Shown here: piece by piece, positions 30,829 to 39,049 of the stretch
Layout of the letters: every line of letters starts with the position of its first letter
Numbering within the stretch: position 1 is the first letter of the stretch
DNA from: DASQMT01 sp963827335
GTDB taxonomy: Bacteria > Actinomycetota > Thermoleophilia > Solirubrobacterales > Solirubrobacteraceae
Reading direction: 5' to 3'
Assembly: GCA_963827335.1 (NCBI GenBank)
Contig: CAWHAP010000023.1
Coordinates: 434,001-498,000, forward strand
Length of the DNA stretch: 64,000 bases
Position numbers and translations under genes: made by a program
The notes under the pieces: model-generated
The model's input: the letters and a program-made list of their open reading frames with translations, nothing else
Told to the model about the DNA's origin: nothing
Databases searched by the model: none

Positions 30829-31680
30829 TCACGCGGCCGGCAGCAGCGGTCCGACATCGAGCACGTGACCCGGATGCTCGCGCAGGAACCGCCGCCGGAG
30901 GTCGAGGTACCGCGTCGGCGTCAGACCCGTGAACGCCCGGAACTCGTTGACGAAGTGGGCCTGGTCGTAGTAGCCGGCGCCGGCGGCGAGCTCGAGCCAG
31001 TCGACCGGCCCGGCGGGATCGATCGAGAGCACGGTGGCGGTGAAGCGATAGGTGCGGGCGAACCGCTTCGGCGTGACGCCGACGATCTCCTTGAACCGCT
31101 GTGCCAGATGGGTGCTGCTGACGCCGGCCGCCACGCTCAGGTCGCCGATCGCCACCGCTCCCGCGGCCGCCGCGATGACGCTGCTCGTGTGGCGGACCAA
31201 CCCCAGGCCTGCGGTCTCGCAGACCCGTCGCATCAGTTGCTCCTCGAGCAGCGTCAGCATCTCGCGCGGCCCCGCGGCCGTCGCCAGCCGGTCTCGCAGC
31301 TCCTCGGTGGCGGGGCGACCCCAGACCTCCTCCACCGTCACCGGCCGGTCGCGCAGCTCGGCGGCAGGCATCGGCAGGAACGGCGCCAGCCCCCACGGCT
31401 TGAAGTGCACGCCGACCGACCGGGTCCCTGCCGGGTAGCCGAACTCCAACGCGCGGGTGAGCGTGCTGACGACGACCCCGTCGGCGTACCCGGCCGGCTC
31501 GAGATCACTGCGGGCGCGAATGCGAAACGGCGCCCCGAGGTTCACGATGAGCACCGCCGCCGGCGACGGTGGCAGCGTCAGCCAGGGGTACGGCGGCGTG
31601 CCCTCCAGGTAGTAGAGGTCGATGATCAGCCCGTCCAGCGGCGGCCGCGGCTTTCTGGACACGTACTCCACGCGGCACAC
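30829..31680 (-). CDS. AraC-family transcriptional regulator
   Basis: A 283-aa regulator. The C-terminal DNA-binding domain has two HTH motifs: AIGDLSVAAGVSSTHLAQRF followed by KEIVGVTPKRFAR, and LAAGAGYYDQAHFVNEFRAF followed by TGLTPTRYL. The N-terminal half (YYLEGTPPYPWLTLPPSP, GVHFKPWGLAPFLPMP) is the sensor domain often found in DUF6597-type AraC proteins. It lies upstream of the RibD-like gene on the same strand with a 64-bp gap, so it may regulate that gene. The ligand is unknown. Confidence 0.9.
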   Translation of the reverse strand: MCRVEYVSRKPRPPLDGLIIDLYYLEGTPPYPWLTLPPSPAAVLIVNLGAPFRIRARSDLEPAGYADGVVVSTLTRALEFGYPAGTRSVGVHFKPWGLAPFLPMPAAELRDRPVTVEEVWGRPATEELRDRLATAAGPREMLTLLEEQLMRRVCETAGLGLVRHTSSVIAAAAGAVAIGDLSVAAGVSSTHLAQRFKEIVGVTPKRFARTYRFTATVLSIDPAGPVDWLELAAGAGYYDQAHFVNEFRAFTGLTPTRYLDLRRRFLREHPGHVLDVGPLLPAA

Positions 31681-31827
31681 AGCATCGCCGATCGCCTGCG
31701 GGCATGGTCACCAAACTGGCCCCCTCACGCAACAAACCTGGCGCCCTTCGACACGATGTCGTAGGTTTCCCTCGCTCAGATGTCGCGCGACGCATGGAGC
31801 GTTGCGCAAGGACCAGGGGGAGGGCCC

Positions 31828-33468
31828 ATGTCTCATCATCTGTCGGCATCGCCGACGCGCGCGCGGTCGCGGTTGCTGTCGGTCGGCATCGCCGCACTGC
31901 TCGCGGTCGCGGCGCTCGCAGGTCAGGCGGAGGCGGCCGCGCCTGCGCAGGCGTGCGACAACCGCAACAACAACACGTACGACAAGCTCCTGGGCTGCGT
32001 CACGCTCGAGGGCGTCCGCGAGCACCAGGCGGCGTTCCAGGCGATCGCCGACGCCAGCGACGATCCGGTCTATCCGGGCACGCGTGCGGCCGGCACCGAG
32101 GGCTACGCCGCGAGCGTCGAGTACGTGGCCGGGCTGCTCAGGGACGCGGGCTACGAGGTGACGCTCGACCCGGTCGAGATCACGTTCAACTTCCCTGCGG
32201 AGCTGCGCCAGCTCACGCCCGTCGCGGCGACCTACGAGACCGGCGTCTTCACCGGGAGCGGCTCGGGCACCGTCGAGGGCAACGTGATCCCGGTCGACCT
32301 CAGCCTCACGCCGCCGCGCGCGTCGACCAGCGGCTGCGAGCCCGCGGACTTCGCCGGCCTCGACTGGAGCGGTGACTCGGACATCGCGCTCGTCCAGCGC
32401 GGGACGTGCTTCTTCGGCACCAAGGCGCGCTACGCCGAGCTGGCGGGCGCCGAGGCCGTCATCATCATGAACCAGGGCAACACGCCCGATCGCGAGGCCC
32501 TGATCGTCGCGGACGGCACGAGCGCGGATCCCCCGCTCCCGGAGACCGTCACCCACACCATCCCGGTCGTGGGCGCGAGCTTCGCGGACGGCGTGGCGCT
32601 GTCGCAGCCGGGATCGACGGCGTTCGTCAAGGTGCTCCCGGCCGAGACCCGGACCGACTACAACGTGATCGCGGAGCTCGACGGCAAGAACGACGACAAC
32701 GTCGTGATGGCCGGCGCGCACCTCGACAGCGTCATCGAGGGCCCGGGCATCAACGACAACGGCTCGGGATCGGCAGCGATCCTCGAGACCGCCCTGATGA
32801 TGGCCAACACCAAGCCGGAGAACACGCTGCGGTTCGCGTGGTGGGCCGGTGAGGAGCAGGGCCTCGTCGGCTCCGCGGACTACGTCGCCGGGCTGTCCCA
32901 GGCAGAGCGCGACCGCATCGCTGTCTACCTGAACTACGACATGGTGGGCTCCCCCAACTACATCTTCATGGTGTACGACGCGGACGAGTCCACGTTCCCG
33001 GCCCCCGTGGCGATCCCCGCGGGCTCGACCGCCATCGAGGACCTGTACGAGTCGTACTACACGCTGATCGGCGAGCCGTACGACGACACGGAGTTCTCGG
33101 GGCGCAGCGACTATGAGGCGTTCATCAACGCCGGCATCCCCTCCGGCGGCCTGTTCACCGGAGCGGAGGTGCCCAAGACGGAGGAGCAGGCGGCGATCTG
33201 GGGCGGCACCGCGGGGGAGCAGTTCGACCCGTGCTACCACGAGGCCTGCGACACGTTCGACAACGTCGACCTGCACGCGCTCGAGGTCAACAGCGACCTC
33301 ATCGCGTTCGCGCAGCTGACGTTCGCCTACTCGACCGAGGCGGTCAACGGCGTGCCGGGCAAGAGGGTGCCGGGCAAGCCGCTCTCGCTGCCGGCCCCGG
33401 CCGGGCCGGAGGGCACGTTCGCGGACGAGGGCGGCGGCGGGCACAGCCCCGCGCAGCCGAGCTCGTAG
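31828..33468 (+). CDS. Secreted M28 zinc aminopeptidase with PA domain
   Basis: A 546-aa exported peptidase. The signal peptide covers about residues 1-38 (ending GQAEAAA). The PA insert contains DIALVQRGTCFFGTKARYAE, as in vacuolar-sorting and Streptomyces aminopeptidases. The catalytic domain has the di-zinc ligands of the M28 family: VVMAGAHLDSV, INDNGSGSAAI, WWAGEEQGLVGS, YLNYDMVGS and a late CYHEACDTFDN. Its closest functional relatives cleave N-terminal hydrophobic residues outside the cell. ATG 31828 lies behind GGGGGAGGG. A GC-rich hairpin (33482-33510) follows the stop. It and the following M14 gene form a small secreted-protease locus. Confidence 0.93.
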   Translation: MSHHLSASPTRARSRLLSVGIAALLAVAALAGQAEAAAPAQACDNRNNNTYDKLLGCVTLEGVREHQAAFQAIADASDDPVYPGTRAAGTEGYAASVEYVAGLLRDAGYEVTLDPVEITFNFPAELRQLTPVAATYETGVFTGSGSGTVEGNVIPVDLSLTPPRASTSGCEPADFAGLDWSGDSDIALVQRGTCFFGTKARYAELAGAEAVIIMNQGNTPDREALIVADGTSADPPLPETVTHTIPVVGASFADGVALSQPGSTAFVKVLPAETRTDYNVIAELDGKNDDNVVMAGAHLDSVIEGPGINDNGSGSAAILETALMMANTKPENTLRFAWWAGEEQGLVGSADYVAGLSQAERDRIAVYLNYDMVGSPNYIFMVYDADESTFPAPVAIPAGSTAIEDLYESYYTLIGEPYDDTEFSGRSDYEAFINAGIPSGGLFTGAEVPKTEEQAAIWGGTAGEQFDPCYHEACDTFDNVDLHALEVNSDLIAFAQLTFAYSTEAVNGVPGKRVPGKPLSLPAPAGPEGTFADEGGGGHSPAQPSS

Positions 33469-33481
33469 GGAGGCATGGCGC

Positions 33482-33510
33482 ACGGGGGCGGTCCACGCGA
33501 CCGCCCCCGT
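33482..33510 (+). terminator. GC-rich terminator-like hairpin after the M28 gene
   Basis: ACGGGGGCGGT (33482-33492) pairs perfectly with ACCGCCCCCGT (33500-33510) around a 7-nt loop, 13 bp after the stop. There is no clear T run. Confidence 0.65.
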
Positions 33511-33626
33511 CGCGCGCAGTCGGTGATGAGGTGAGACGCGCTGACGCGCGGCGCGCGTTTGCCCCGACGCGGATCGGGGTAGGGCCCGCCGCGGTTTTCG
33601 GTGCTCGTTCGAGGGGGAAGGCACGC

Positions 33627-36272
33627 ATGCGCCCAAGGCTCCAGGTCTGGCTGGCGGTATCACTCGTGGTCATCGCGGGTTCGCTCCTGGGGGCGACCGG
33701 CGCTCACGCCGCCATCGCGCCGCCGTGGTGCGGCACCCCGATGCCCGACGCGGCCGAGAACCTGCCGGACGGCACGGATCCCGCCGACCCGCCCGGCAGC
33801 TTCCCGCACATCCCGTACTACGCGATCGGCTGCACGCTCCAGGACATCGCGAGCCGCAGCGCCGGACGCATGCAGGTCGAGGTCATCGGCCGGTCCGCGC
33901 TGGGCCGCGACATGTACAAGGTGACGATCAACGCGCTCGACACGCGCGCGCAGCGCAACGACTTCGCCCACCTGCAGCGCGTGATCGGGCTGGCGCAGCG
34001 CAATCCGCGCCGGGCGCAGGAGCTGATCGAGCGGCGTGAGCTGAAGGTGCCCGTCTTCATCCAGGGCAGCATCCACGGCAACGAGTACGAGGGCACGGAC
34101 GCGGTCATGCGGACCATCGAGCGCGTCGCCACGACACCGTACGGCCAGGATCCGCAGGTCGACGCGTGGCTCGACCACGCGGTGCTCGTCTTCAACGTGA
34201 TCCAGAACCCGGACGGCCGGATCGCGGGCACGCGCGCGAACGGCAACGGCTTCGACCTCAACCGCGACTACATCACCCAGTCGCAGCCCGAGACGGTCGC
34301 GTCCGTCGGCGTCATCCGCGAATGGTTCCCGACCGGCGCCTACGACCTGCACGGCTACGTGACGCCCACGCTCGTCGAGGGCACGACGGTGCCCCACAAC
34401 CCGGGCATCGAGTACGACATCTGGACGAAGTGGAACCAGCCGCGCATGGACGCCAACCAGGCCGCGCTGGCCAGCGAGGGCTTCGGAATCAGCCGGCCGA
34501 TCGACAACATCCCGGGTGACGACCCCGCCAACGACTGGATCCCCGACGGCGAGACGCTGCCACAGGGCTGGGACGACTGGGGCCCGTTCTACACCGGTCA
34601 GTACGGCCAGCTGCGCGGGCTCGACGCGATGACGGTCGAGGCGTGCTACGAGGACGACAACAACGGCTGCGGCATCAACGGTGCGGCGCCGTCCCTCCTC
34701 GGCCGGCTCGCCGCTCTGCGCGAGCACGAGCTCGTGGTCAACTCGAGCGTCGACTTCCTCGTCGAGAACCGGCGCGAGATGCTCTACGACCAGTACGAGA
34801 TCTACCGGCGCGGCAAGGAGGATGCGCCACGTCCGACGCTCACCGGTCCGCTGCCGTTCCCCGGCACGCCGGAGGACCACGACTACATGACGCCCTACCC
34901 GCGCGCGCACGTGATCCCGGTCGGCGCCGGGCAGCGCAGCGACGCCGAGGCCAAGCGGCTCGTCGACTTCCTGCTCGCCAACGACGTCGAGGTCCGGCAG
35001 CTGCGGCGTGACTACCGCTTCGGCGGCCGCACCTTCCAGGCCGGCTCTTACGTGGTGTTCCTGAACCAGTCGCTGCGGGCGCTCGCCAACACCATGCTCG
35101 ACGTCGGCGACGACATCTCCGATCGCGTGACCGAGCTGTACGCGCCGCCCGGCGCGTGGAGCAACGGCTTCCTGTGGGGCGCCGACGTGGTCACCGTCGC
35201 GCGCGACCGGCGCTTCAATGCGGCCACGCGCGCCATCGACGCGGCCGACGAGGTCGAGGGCGGCGTCCGGAGCGGGCGCGGCGACTGGCTCGCGCTCGAG
35301 GTCGACTCGCGGACCGCGGTGCGCACCGCCAACGAGCTCATCGGCGCCGGCGTGCCGGCGCGGCTCGCGCTCGAGGCGTTCGAGACGCGCGACGGCGACC
35401 TGCCGGCGGGGAGCATCCTGTTCGCGGCGAGCGCGCGCGCCCAGATCCGCGCGGCCGGCCGCGCCGCGGGCGTGTGGTTCGAGCCCGTGCGCGGGCTGCT
35501 GCCCCGGCGCGAGCCGATCGAGCGCGTGCCGCGCATCGCGTGCCTGTGCTCGGCGCTGGAGAACTGGGCGATCGAGACGCGGCTCGGCTTCCCCTCCGAC
35601 CAGTACACGAACACCGGCATCAACACGGCGCCCGCCGATCCGCTGGCCAACTACGACGTGATCTACAACACGACGCAGGGCTATCCGGAGGACACGCCGG
35701 AGAACGCGACCGCCCGTGCCCGGTACGCCGCGTTCTTCGCGGCCGGCGGCGGCTACGTCGGGGCGCGCGTGAACGGCACGAGCTTCGTGGCCCCGGAGAC
35801 GGGCGGCGCGCAGCTCGCCGGCCTCGCGGCCGAGTGGCAGGGCCGGCGCGGTGAGGCCGGGAAGGCGACGGAGAACGTCGAGTCGCTGCTCGAGTCCTTC
35901 GGCCGCGTCGCGCCCGTGTTCCAGGAGAACGTCAGCGGCATCGTCTTCTGGGACAACGAGGGCCGCGAGACCAGCCCGATCACCGGTGCCTACCCCGATC
36001 GCGACACCGCGCTCGTCGAGGATCCCGTGTGGTTCACCGAGGTGCCGGACGACGTCGCCGTGGACGGGCGCCTGCCCGCCTCCGACTTCCTGGCGTCCGG
36101 CCACTGGCCGAACCCGGACCCGTCGGCGGGCGGCTCGCCGGTCATCATCCACGGGCCCAACACCGCGGGTACCGCCCGCATCACGCTGTTCGGGATCGAC
36201 CCGCTGTTCCGGGCGCATCCCGAGCGCAGCTTCCCGGCGGTGTCCGAGGGGTTCTACTGGGGGGACGACTGA
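33627..36272 (+). CDS. Secreted M14-family zinc carboxypeptidase, large
   Basis: An 881-aa exported metallopeptidase. A signal peptide covers about residues 1-28 (LAVSLVVIAGSLLGATGAHA). The M14 catalytic domain has the zinc pair in GSIHGNEYEGTDAV (HxxE), QNPDGRIAGTRANGNGFDLN with the substrate-binding Arg/Asn region, and a later zinc histidine in AYDLHGYVT. The C-terminal half (about 450-881) is unlike classic carboxypeptidase A and resembles a GATase-like or beta-sandwich extension, ending FPAVSEGFYWGDD. ATG 33627 follows GAGGGGGAAGG. With the upstream M28 enzyme it suggests extracellular breakdown of peptides or peptidoglycan; the true substrate is unknown. Confidence 0.88.
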   Translation: MRPRLQVWLAVSLVVIAGSLLGATGAHAAIAPPWCGTPMPDAAENLPDGTDPADPPGSFPHIPYYAIGCTLQDIASRSAGRMQVEVIGRSALGRDMYKVTINALDTRAQRNDFAHLQRVIGLAQRNPRRAQELIERRELKVPVFIQGSIHGNEYEGTDAVMRTIERVATTPYGQDPQVDAWLDHAVLVFNVIQNPDGRIAGTRANGNGFDLNRDYITQSQPETVASVGVIREWFPTGAYDLHGYVTPTLVEGTTVPHNPGIEYDIWTKWNQPRMDANQAALASEGFGISRPIDNIPGDDPANDWIPDGETLPQGWDDWGPFYTGQYGQLRGLDAMTVEACYEDDNNGCGINGAAPSLLGRLAALREHELVVNSSVDFLVENRREMLYDQYEIYRRGKEDAPRPTLTGPLPFPGTPEDHDYMTPYPRAHVIPVGAGQRSDAEAKRLVDFLLANDVEVRQLRRDYRFGGRTFQAGSYVVFLNQSLRALANTMLDVGDDISDRVTELYAPPGAWSNGFLWGADVVTVARDRRFNAATRAIDAADEVEGGVRSGRGDWLALEVDSRTAVRTANELIGAGVPARLALEAFETRDGDLPAGSILFAASARAQIRAAGRAAGVWFEPVRGLLPRREPIERVPRIACLCSALENWAIETRLGFPSDQYTNTGINTAPADPLANYDVIYNTTQGYPEDTPENATARARYAAFFAAGGGYVGARVNGTSFVAPETGGAQLAGLAAEWQGRRGEAGKATENVESLLESFGRVAPVFQENVSGIVFWDNEGRETSPITGAYPDRDTALVEDPVWFTEVPDDVAVDGRLPASDFLASGHWPNPDPSAGGSPVIIHGPNTAGTARITLFGIDPLFRAHPERSFPAVSEGFYWGDD

Positions 36273-36288
36273 GCCGCGCGCACTCCGC

Positions 36289-36927
36289 TCAGCGAAGCGC
36301 CTCTTCGAACCGCGGGTCGTCGCGCAGGGCGGCGAGGTCGTCGTCCCTGCGCGCGTCCTCGCGGAATCGCGGGAGCAGCTCGACGGCCCGCCGGAGGTGG
36401 GCGAACGTCTCGTCGCCGGTGTCGCCCGCGAGCGCTGCGAAGCACGCGCAGTTGTAGTGCAGGCCCGGGTGATCCGGCCTGTGCTCGAGGGCGACGCGGA
36501 CGGCGTCGAGCGCGTCGCCGTACCGCTGCTCGCCGTAGGCGCTCATCGACTCGCTGTGGTGCTGCCATGCCTCGCCCCAGTCGACCCCTTGGTACGCCTC
36601 GCCGGGCGCGGCGCCGACCACGAGGACGGTCCCGGTCCCGGTCGCCTTCCGCCGTGACGCCGGCCCGACGAGCACGAGCGTTCCGCGCGGCGCGTCGATC
36701 GCCTCGCCGTCGACCTCGAAGGTCGCGTTCCCGTCGAGCACGATGTACAGCTCCTCCTGGCCCGACCCCGCCTCGTCGTGCTCGTCGATCAGCGTGCCGT
36801 CCTCGCCGGCCGTGTAGGCGTTGATCCCGAACGCGCGGATCCCGAGGTGCTCGCGCACCGGAACATCCCTGCCGCGCCGCTCGATGTCGTCGAGGCGCGC
36901 GACGTGCCAGTTCGGCTTGTCGTTCAT
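36289..36927 (-). CDS. Cupin domain protein with TPR-like C-terminus
   Basis: A 212-aa protein in two parts. Residues about 30-110 form a single cupin barrel (TLIDEHDEAGSGQEELYIVL, ATFEVDGEAIDAPRGTLVLV). Residues about 130-212 carry TPR-like helices (YGEQRYGDALDAVRVALEHR, GLHYNCACFAALAGDTGDET, FAHLRRAVELLPRF). Several histidines and glutamates in the barrel could bind a metal, but the classic two-motif HxH pattern is incomplete. ATG 36927 is chosen over upstream frame. It is convergent with the M14 gene, 16 bp away. The function is unknown; such fusions occur widely in actinobacteria. Confidence 0.8.
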   Translation of the reverse strand: MNDKPNWHVARLDDIERRGRDVPVREHLGIRAFGINAYTAGEDGTLIDEHDEAGSGQEELYIVLDGNATFEVDGEAIDAPRGTLVLVGPASRRKATGTGTVLVVGAAPGEAYQGVDWGEAWQHHSESMSAYGEQRYGDALDAVRVALEHRPDHPGLHYNCACFAALAGDTGDETFAHLRRAVELLPRFREDARRDDDLAALRDDPRFEEALR

Positions 36928-37115
36928 CCGATCATCTCCGTGGAGCGCGGGCCGTTGCGAAGGGCCGATCGTAGCCGCGGTCCGTCGCCTCGCCCGATCC
37001 GGCGAGAAGGCGGGTTTCAACCACCTGGTGGATCGAGCGGTCCACGGTGCGCCCGCGTGGACCTCGGGCACATCCGGCCATAGGGTGACGGGATCCCCGT
37101 CCTCGGAGGCAGCAG

Positions 37116-37958
37116 ATGACCCACGACCGCTACATCCCCGGCGTGCCGTGCTGGGCCGACACCAACCAGCCCGATCCTCAGGCGGCAGCCGAGTTCTACC
37201 GCGGGCTGTTCGGGTGGGAGCTCGAGGACCAGATGCCGCCGGAGTCCGGAGCGCACTACTTCACCGCCCGCATCCGGGGGCAGGACGTCGCCGCGATCAG
37301 CTCCGTGCCGGACGGCGCGCCCCCGACGGCGACGTGGAACACGTATGTCTGGGTCGAGAGCGCTGACGCGACCGCGGACAAGGTGCGCGAGGCGGGCGGC
37401 GGCGTCCTCTCAGAGCCCTTCGACGTGTTCGACTCCGGCCGGATGGCGGTCTGCAGCGACCCGGAAGGGGCGATGTTCAGCCTCTGGCAGCCAGACCGCC
37501 ACCGCGGCGCCACCGTCGTCAACGAGCACGGCAGCGTCAACTTCAACGATCTCCACGCGCGCGATCTCGATCGCGCGAAGGCCTTCTACGGTGCCGTCTT
37601 CGGCTGGACGACGCTCGAGATGGACGGCGGCTTCACGGCGTGGACGCTGCCCGGGTACGGCGACTTCCTGGAGACGATCAACCCCGGGACGCGGGAGCGC
37701 AACGCCGCCCTCGGCGCGCCGGCGGGCTTCGAGGACGTCGTGGCCTCGCTGAGCGTGCTCGGCGACGACCTGCCGGACGCGCAGGCGTCCTGGGGCGTCA
37801 CCTTCGCCGTCGACGACGCGGACGCCGCCGCCGAGCGCACCACGGCGCTGGGTGGGACGGTCGTGTCCGGGCCGTTCGACGCGCCGTGGGTGCGGATGGC
37901 GGTGATCGCCGACCCGCAGGGCGCGACCTTCATCGCGAGCCAGTTCGTCCCTGCCTAG
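37116..37958 (+). CDS. Two-domain VOC (glyoxalase/bleomycin-resistance-fold) protein
   Basis: A 280-aa protein with two tandem VOC domains. The first covers PCWADTNQPDPQAAAEFYRG, LFGWELEDQM and MAVCSDPEGAMFSLWQ; the second covers NFNDLHARDLDRAKAFYGAV, FGWTTLEMDGGF and MAVIADPQGATFIASQFVP. This is the CFP32/27 kDa-antigen type common in actinobacteria, often annotated as hydroxylase or glyoxalase without proven activity. ATG 37116 has a GGAGG-like sequence upstream. Only 10 bp separate it from a tautomerase gene, so the two are likely cotranscribed. Confidence 0.88.
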   Translation: MTHDRYIPGVPCWADTNQPDPQAAAEFYRGLFGWELEDQMPPESGAHYFTARIRGQDVAAISSVPDGAPPTATWNTYVWVESADATADKVREAGGGVLSEPFDVFDSGRMAVCSDPEGAMFSLWQPDRHRGATVVNEHGSVNFNDLHARDLDRAKAFYGAVFGWTTLEMDGGFTAWTLPGYGDFLETINPGTRERNAALGAPAGFEDVVASLSVLGDDLPDAQASWGVTFAVDDADAAAERTTALGGTVVSGPFDAPWVRMAVIADPQGATFIASQFVPA

Positions 37959-37968
37959 CGCTCAGGGG

Positions 37969-38352
37969 ATGCCGTACCTGCACCTCGATCTCCCGCTCGT
38001 GGTCCACGCGGGCGACCGCGCGAGGATCGCGGGGCGGCTCGCCCGCCTGTACGCCGAGGTGATGCAGACGAGCCCCCGGCGCCCGACCGTCGGCTTCCGC
38101 GAGCTGGGCGAGCAGGGCGTGCTCCGGCTCGGCGCCGACGGGGAGGTCGAGCCCGTCGTCCTCGTCCAGTGCGACATCCGCCGCGGTCGCTCCGCGGAGC
38201 AGCGCGAGCGGCTCGGCGCGGCCATCGCCGCCGTGCTCGACGAGGAGCTGGGCTGGCCGCGCTCGCACACGATCGTCGAGTTCACCCAGCACGCGGGCGA
38301 CGAGTTCTGGCGCGCCGGCGGCCTGAGTCCGGAGTGGGCTCCCGGCGAATGA
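37969..38352 (+). CDS. Tautomerase-superfamily protein (4-oxalocrotonate tautomerase/MIF-like)
   Basis: A 127-aa protein. After Met removal it starts with Pro (MPYLHLDLPLVV), the catalytic residue of this superfamily, and contains VLVQCDIRRGRSAEQRERLG, a typical beta-alpha stretch. It is twice the size of 4-oxalocrotonate tautomerase, as in the cis-CaaD/MSAD-type or MIF-like fused forms. Substrate is not evident. It lies 10 bp after the two-domain VOC gene, suggesting joint expression. The gene at 38374 converges on its end. Confidence 0.78.
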   Translation: MPYLHLDLPLVVHAGDRARIAGRLARLYAEVMQTSPRRPTVGFRELGEQGVLRLGADGEVEPVVLVQCDIRRGRSAEQRERLGAAIAAVLDEELGWPRSHTIVEFTQHAGDEFWRAGGLSPEWAPGE

Positions 38353-38373
38353 GGCGCGGGACGGCCCGCCGGG

Positions 38374-38985
38374 TCAGGCGCGGCGCGCGAGGACCCAGAG
38401 GTACGACACGGGGCGGCCGCCCTCGAGCTGGTCCTCGACGCCGCGCTCGACGACCTCGAAGCCGGCGGCCGCGACGAGCGCGAGCGTCGTCTCCGCGTCG
38501 TACTGGCTGAAGAACATCGGCGCGCCGAGCCAGTCGCCGACGATCCCGGGCTCGTCGTCCGGCTCGATCGTGAAGAGCAGGTGCCCGCCCGGCCGCAGCC
38601 AGTCGTGGAAGCGGGCGAGCACCTCGGCGTGGCGCTCGCGCGCGACGTGCTCGATCACGTAGAACGCGGCGATCGCGTCGAACGGCTCGTCGAACTCGGC
38701 CTCCAGGACGCCGACGTGACGCAGGTCGGCGCCGGGGACGTTGCGGCGCGCCCGCTCGATCTGCGCCGCCGAGACGTCGATGCCGGTCGCGGCGTGGCGC
38801 TCGGCGATCCGCTGCGTCGCCGGGAGGCCGTTGCCGCACCCGACGTCCAGCACGCGCCCCGGCCCGCCGAGGGTCGCGAGCAGCCGCTCGAGCCACGCCA
38901 TCCGCGGCCAGGCCGCCGTGTCCGCCTCGAGCTGCGCGTAGCGATCGGCGACGGCGTCGTAGCCTCGCTCGACCAGCGCGTGCAT
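38374..38985 (-). CDS. Class I SAM-dependent methyltransferase
   Basis: A 203-aa methyltransferase. The SAM loop VLDVGCGNGLPATQRIAERH, the acidic GIDVSAAQIERARRNVPGA and the motif IV region AEFDEPFDAIAAFYVIEHVA are followed by LRPGGHLLFTIEPDD. The start at ATG 38985 is placed where the helix typical of this group (MHALVERGYDAVADRYAQLE) begins. It is divergent from the BetA-like gene, separated by 64 bp. Substrate unknown; no methyl-acceptor gene is adjacent, although a choline- or betaine-related role cannot be excluded. Confidence 0.88.
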   Translation of the reverse strand: MHALVERGYDAVADRYAQLEADTAAWPRMAWLERLLATLGGPGRVLDVGCGNGLPATQRIAERHAATGIDVSAAQIERARRNVPGADLRHVGVLEAEFDEPFDAIAAFYVIEHVARERHAEVLARFHDWLRPGGHLLFTIEPDDEPGIVGDWLGAPMFFSQYDAETTLALVAAAGFEVVERGVEDQLEGGRPVSYLWVLARRA

Positions 38986-39049
38986 GTCGCCGTGCGAGGC
39001 CACGCGCGGCGAAGTTTGGCACGGATCTGCGGGAGTGGTAGAAGAGCCT

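Noticed and set aside
33231..33626. N-terminal extension of the M14 peptidase
   Set aside because: It overlaps the M28 coding end in another frame and lacks a signal peptide; ATG 33627 with a strong ribosome site gives one.
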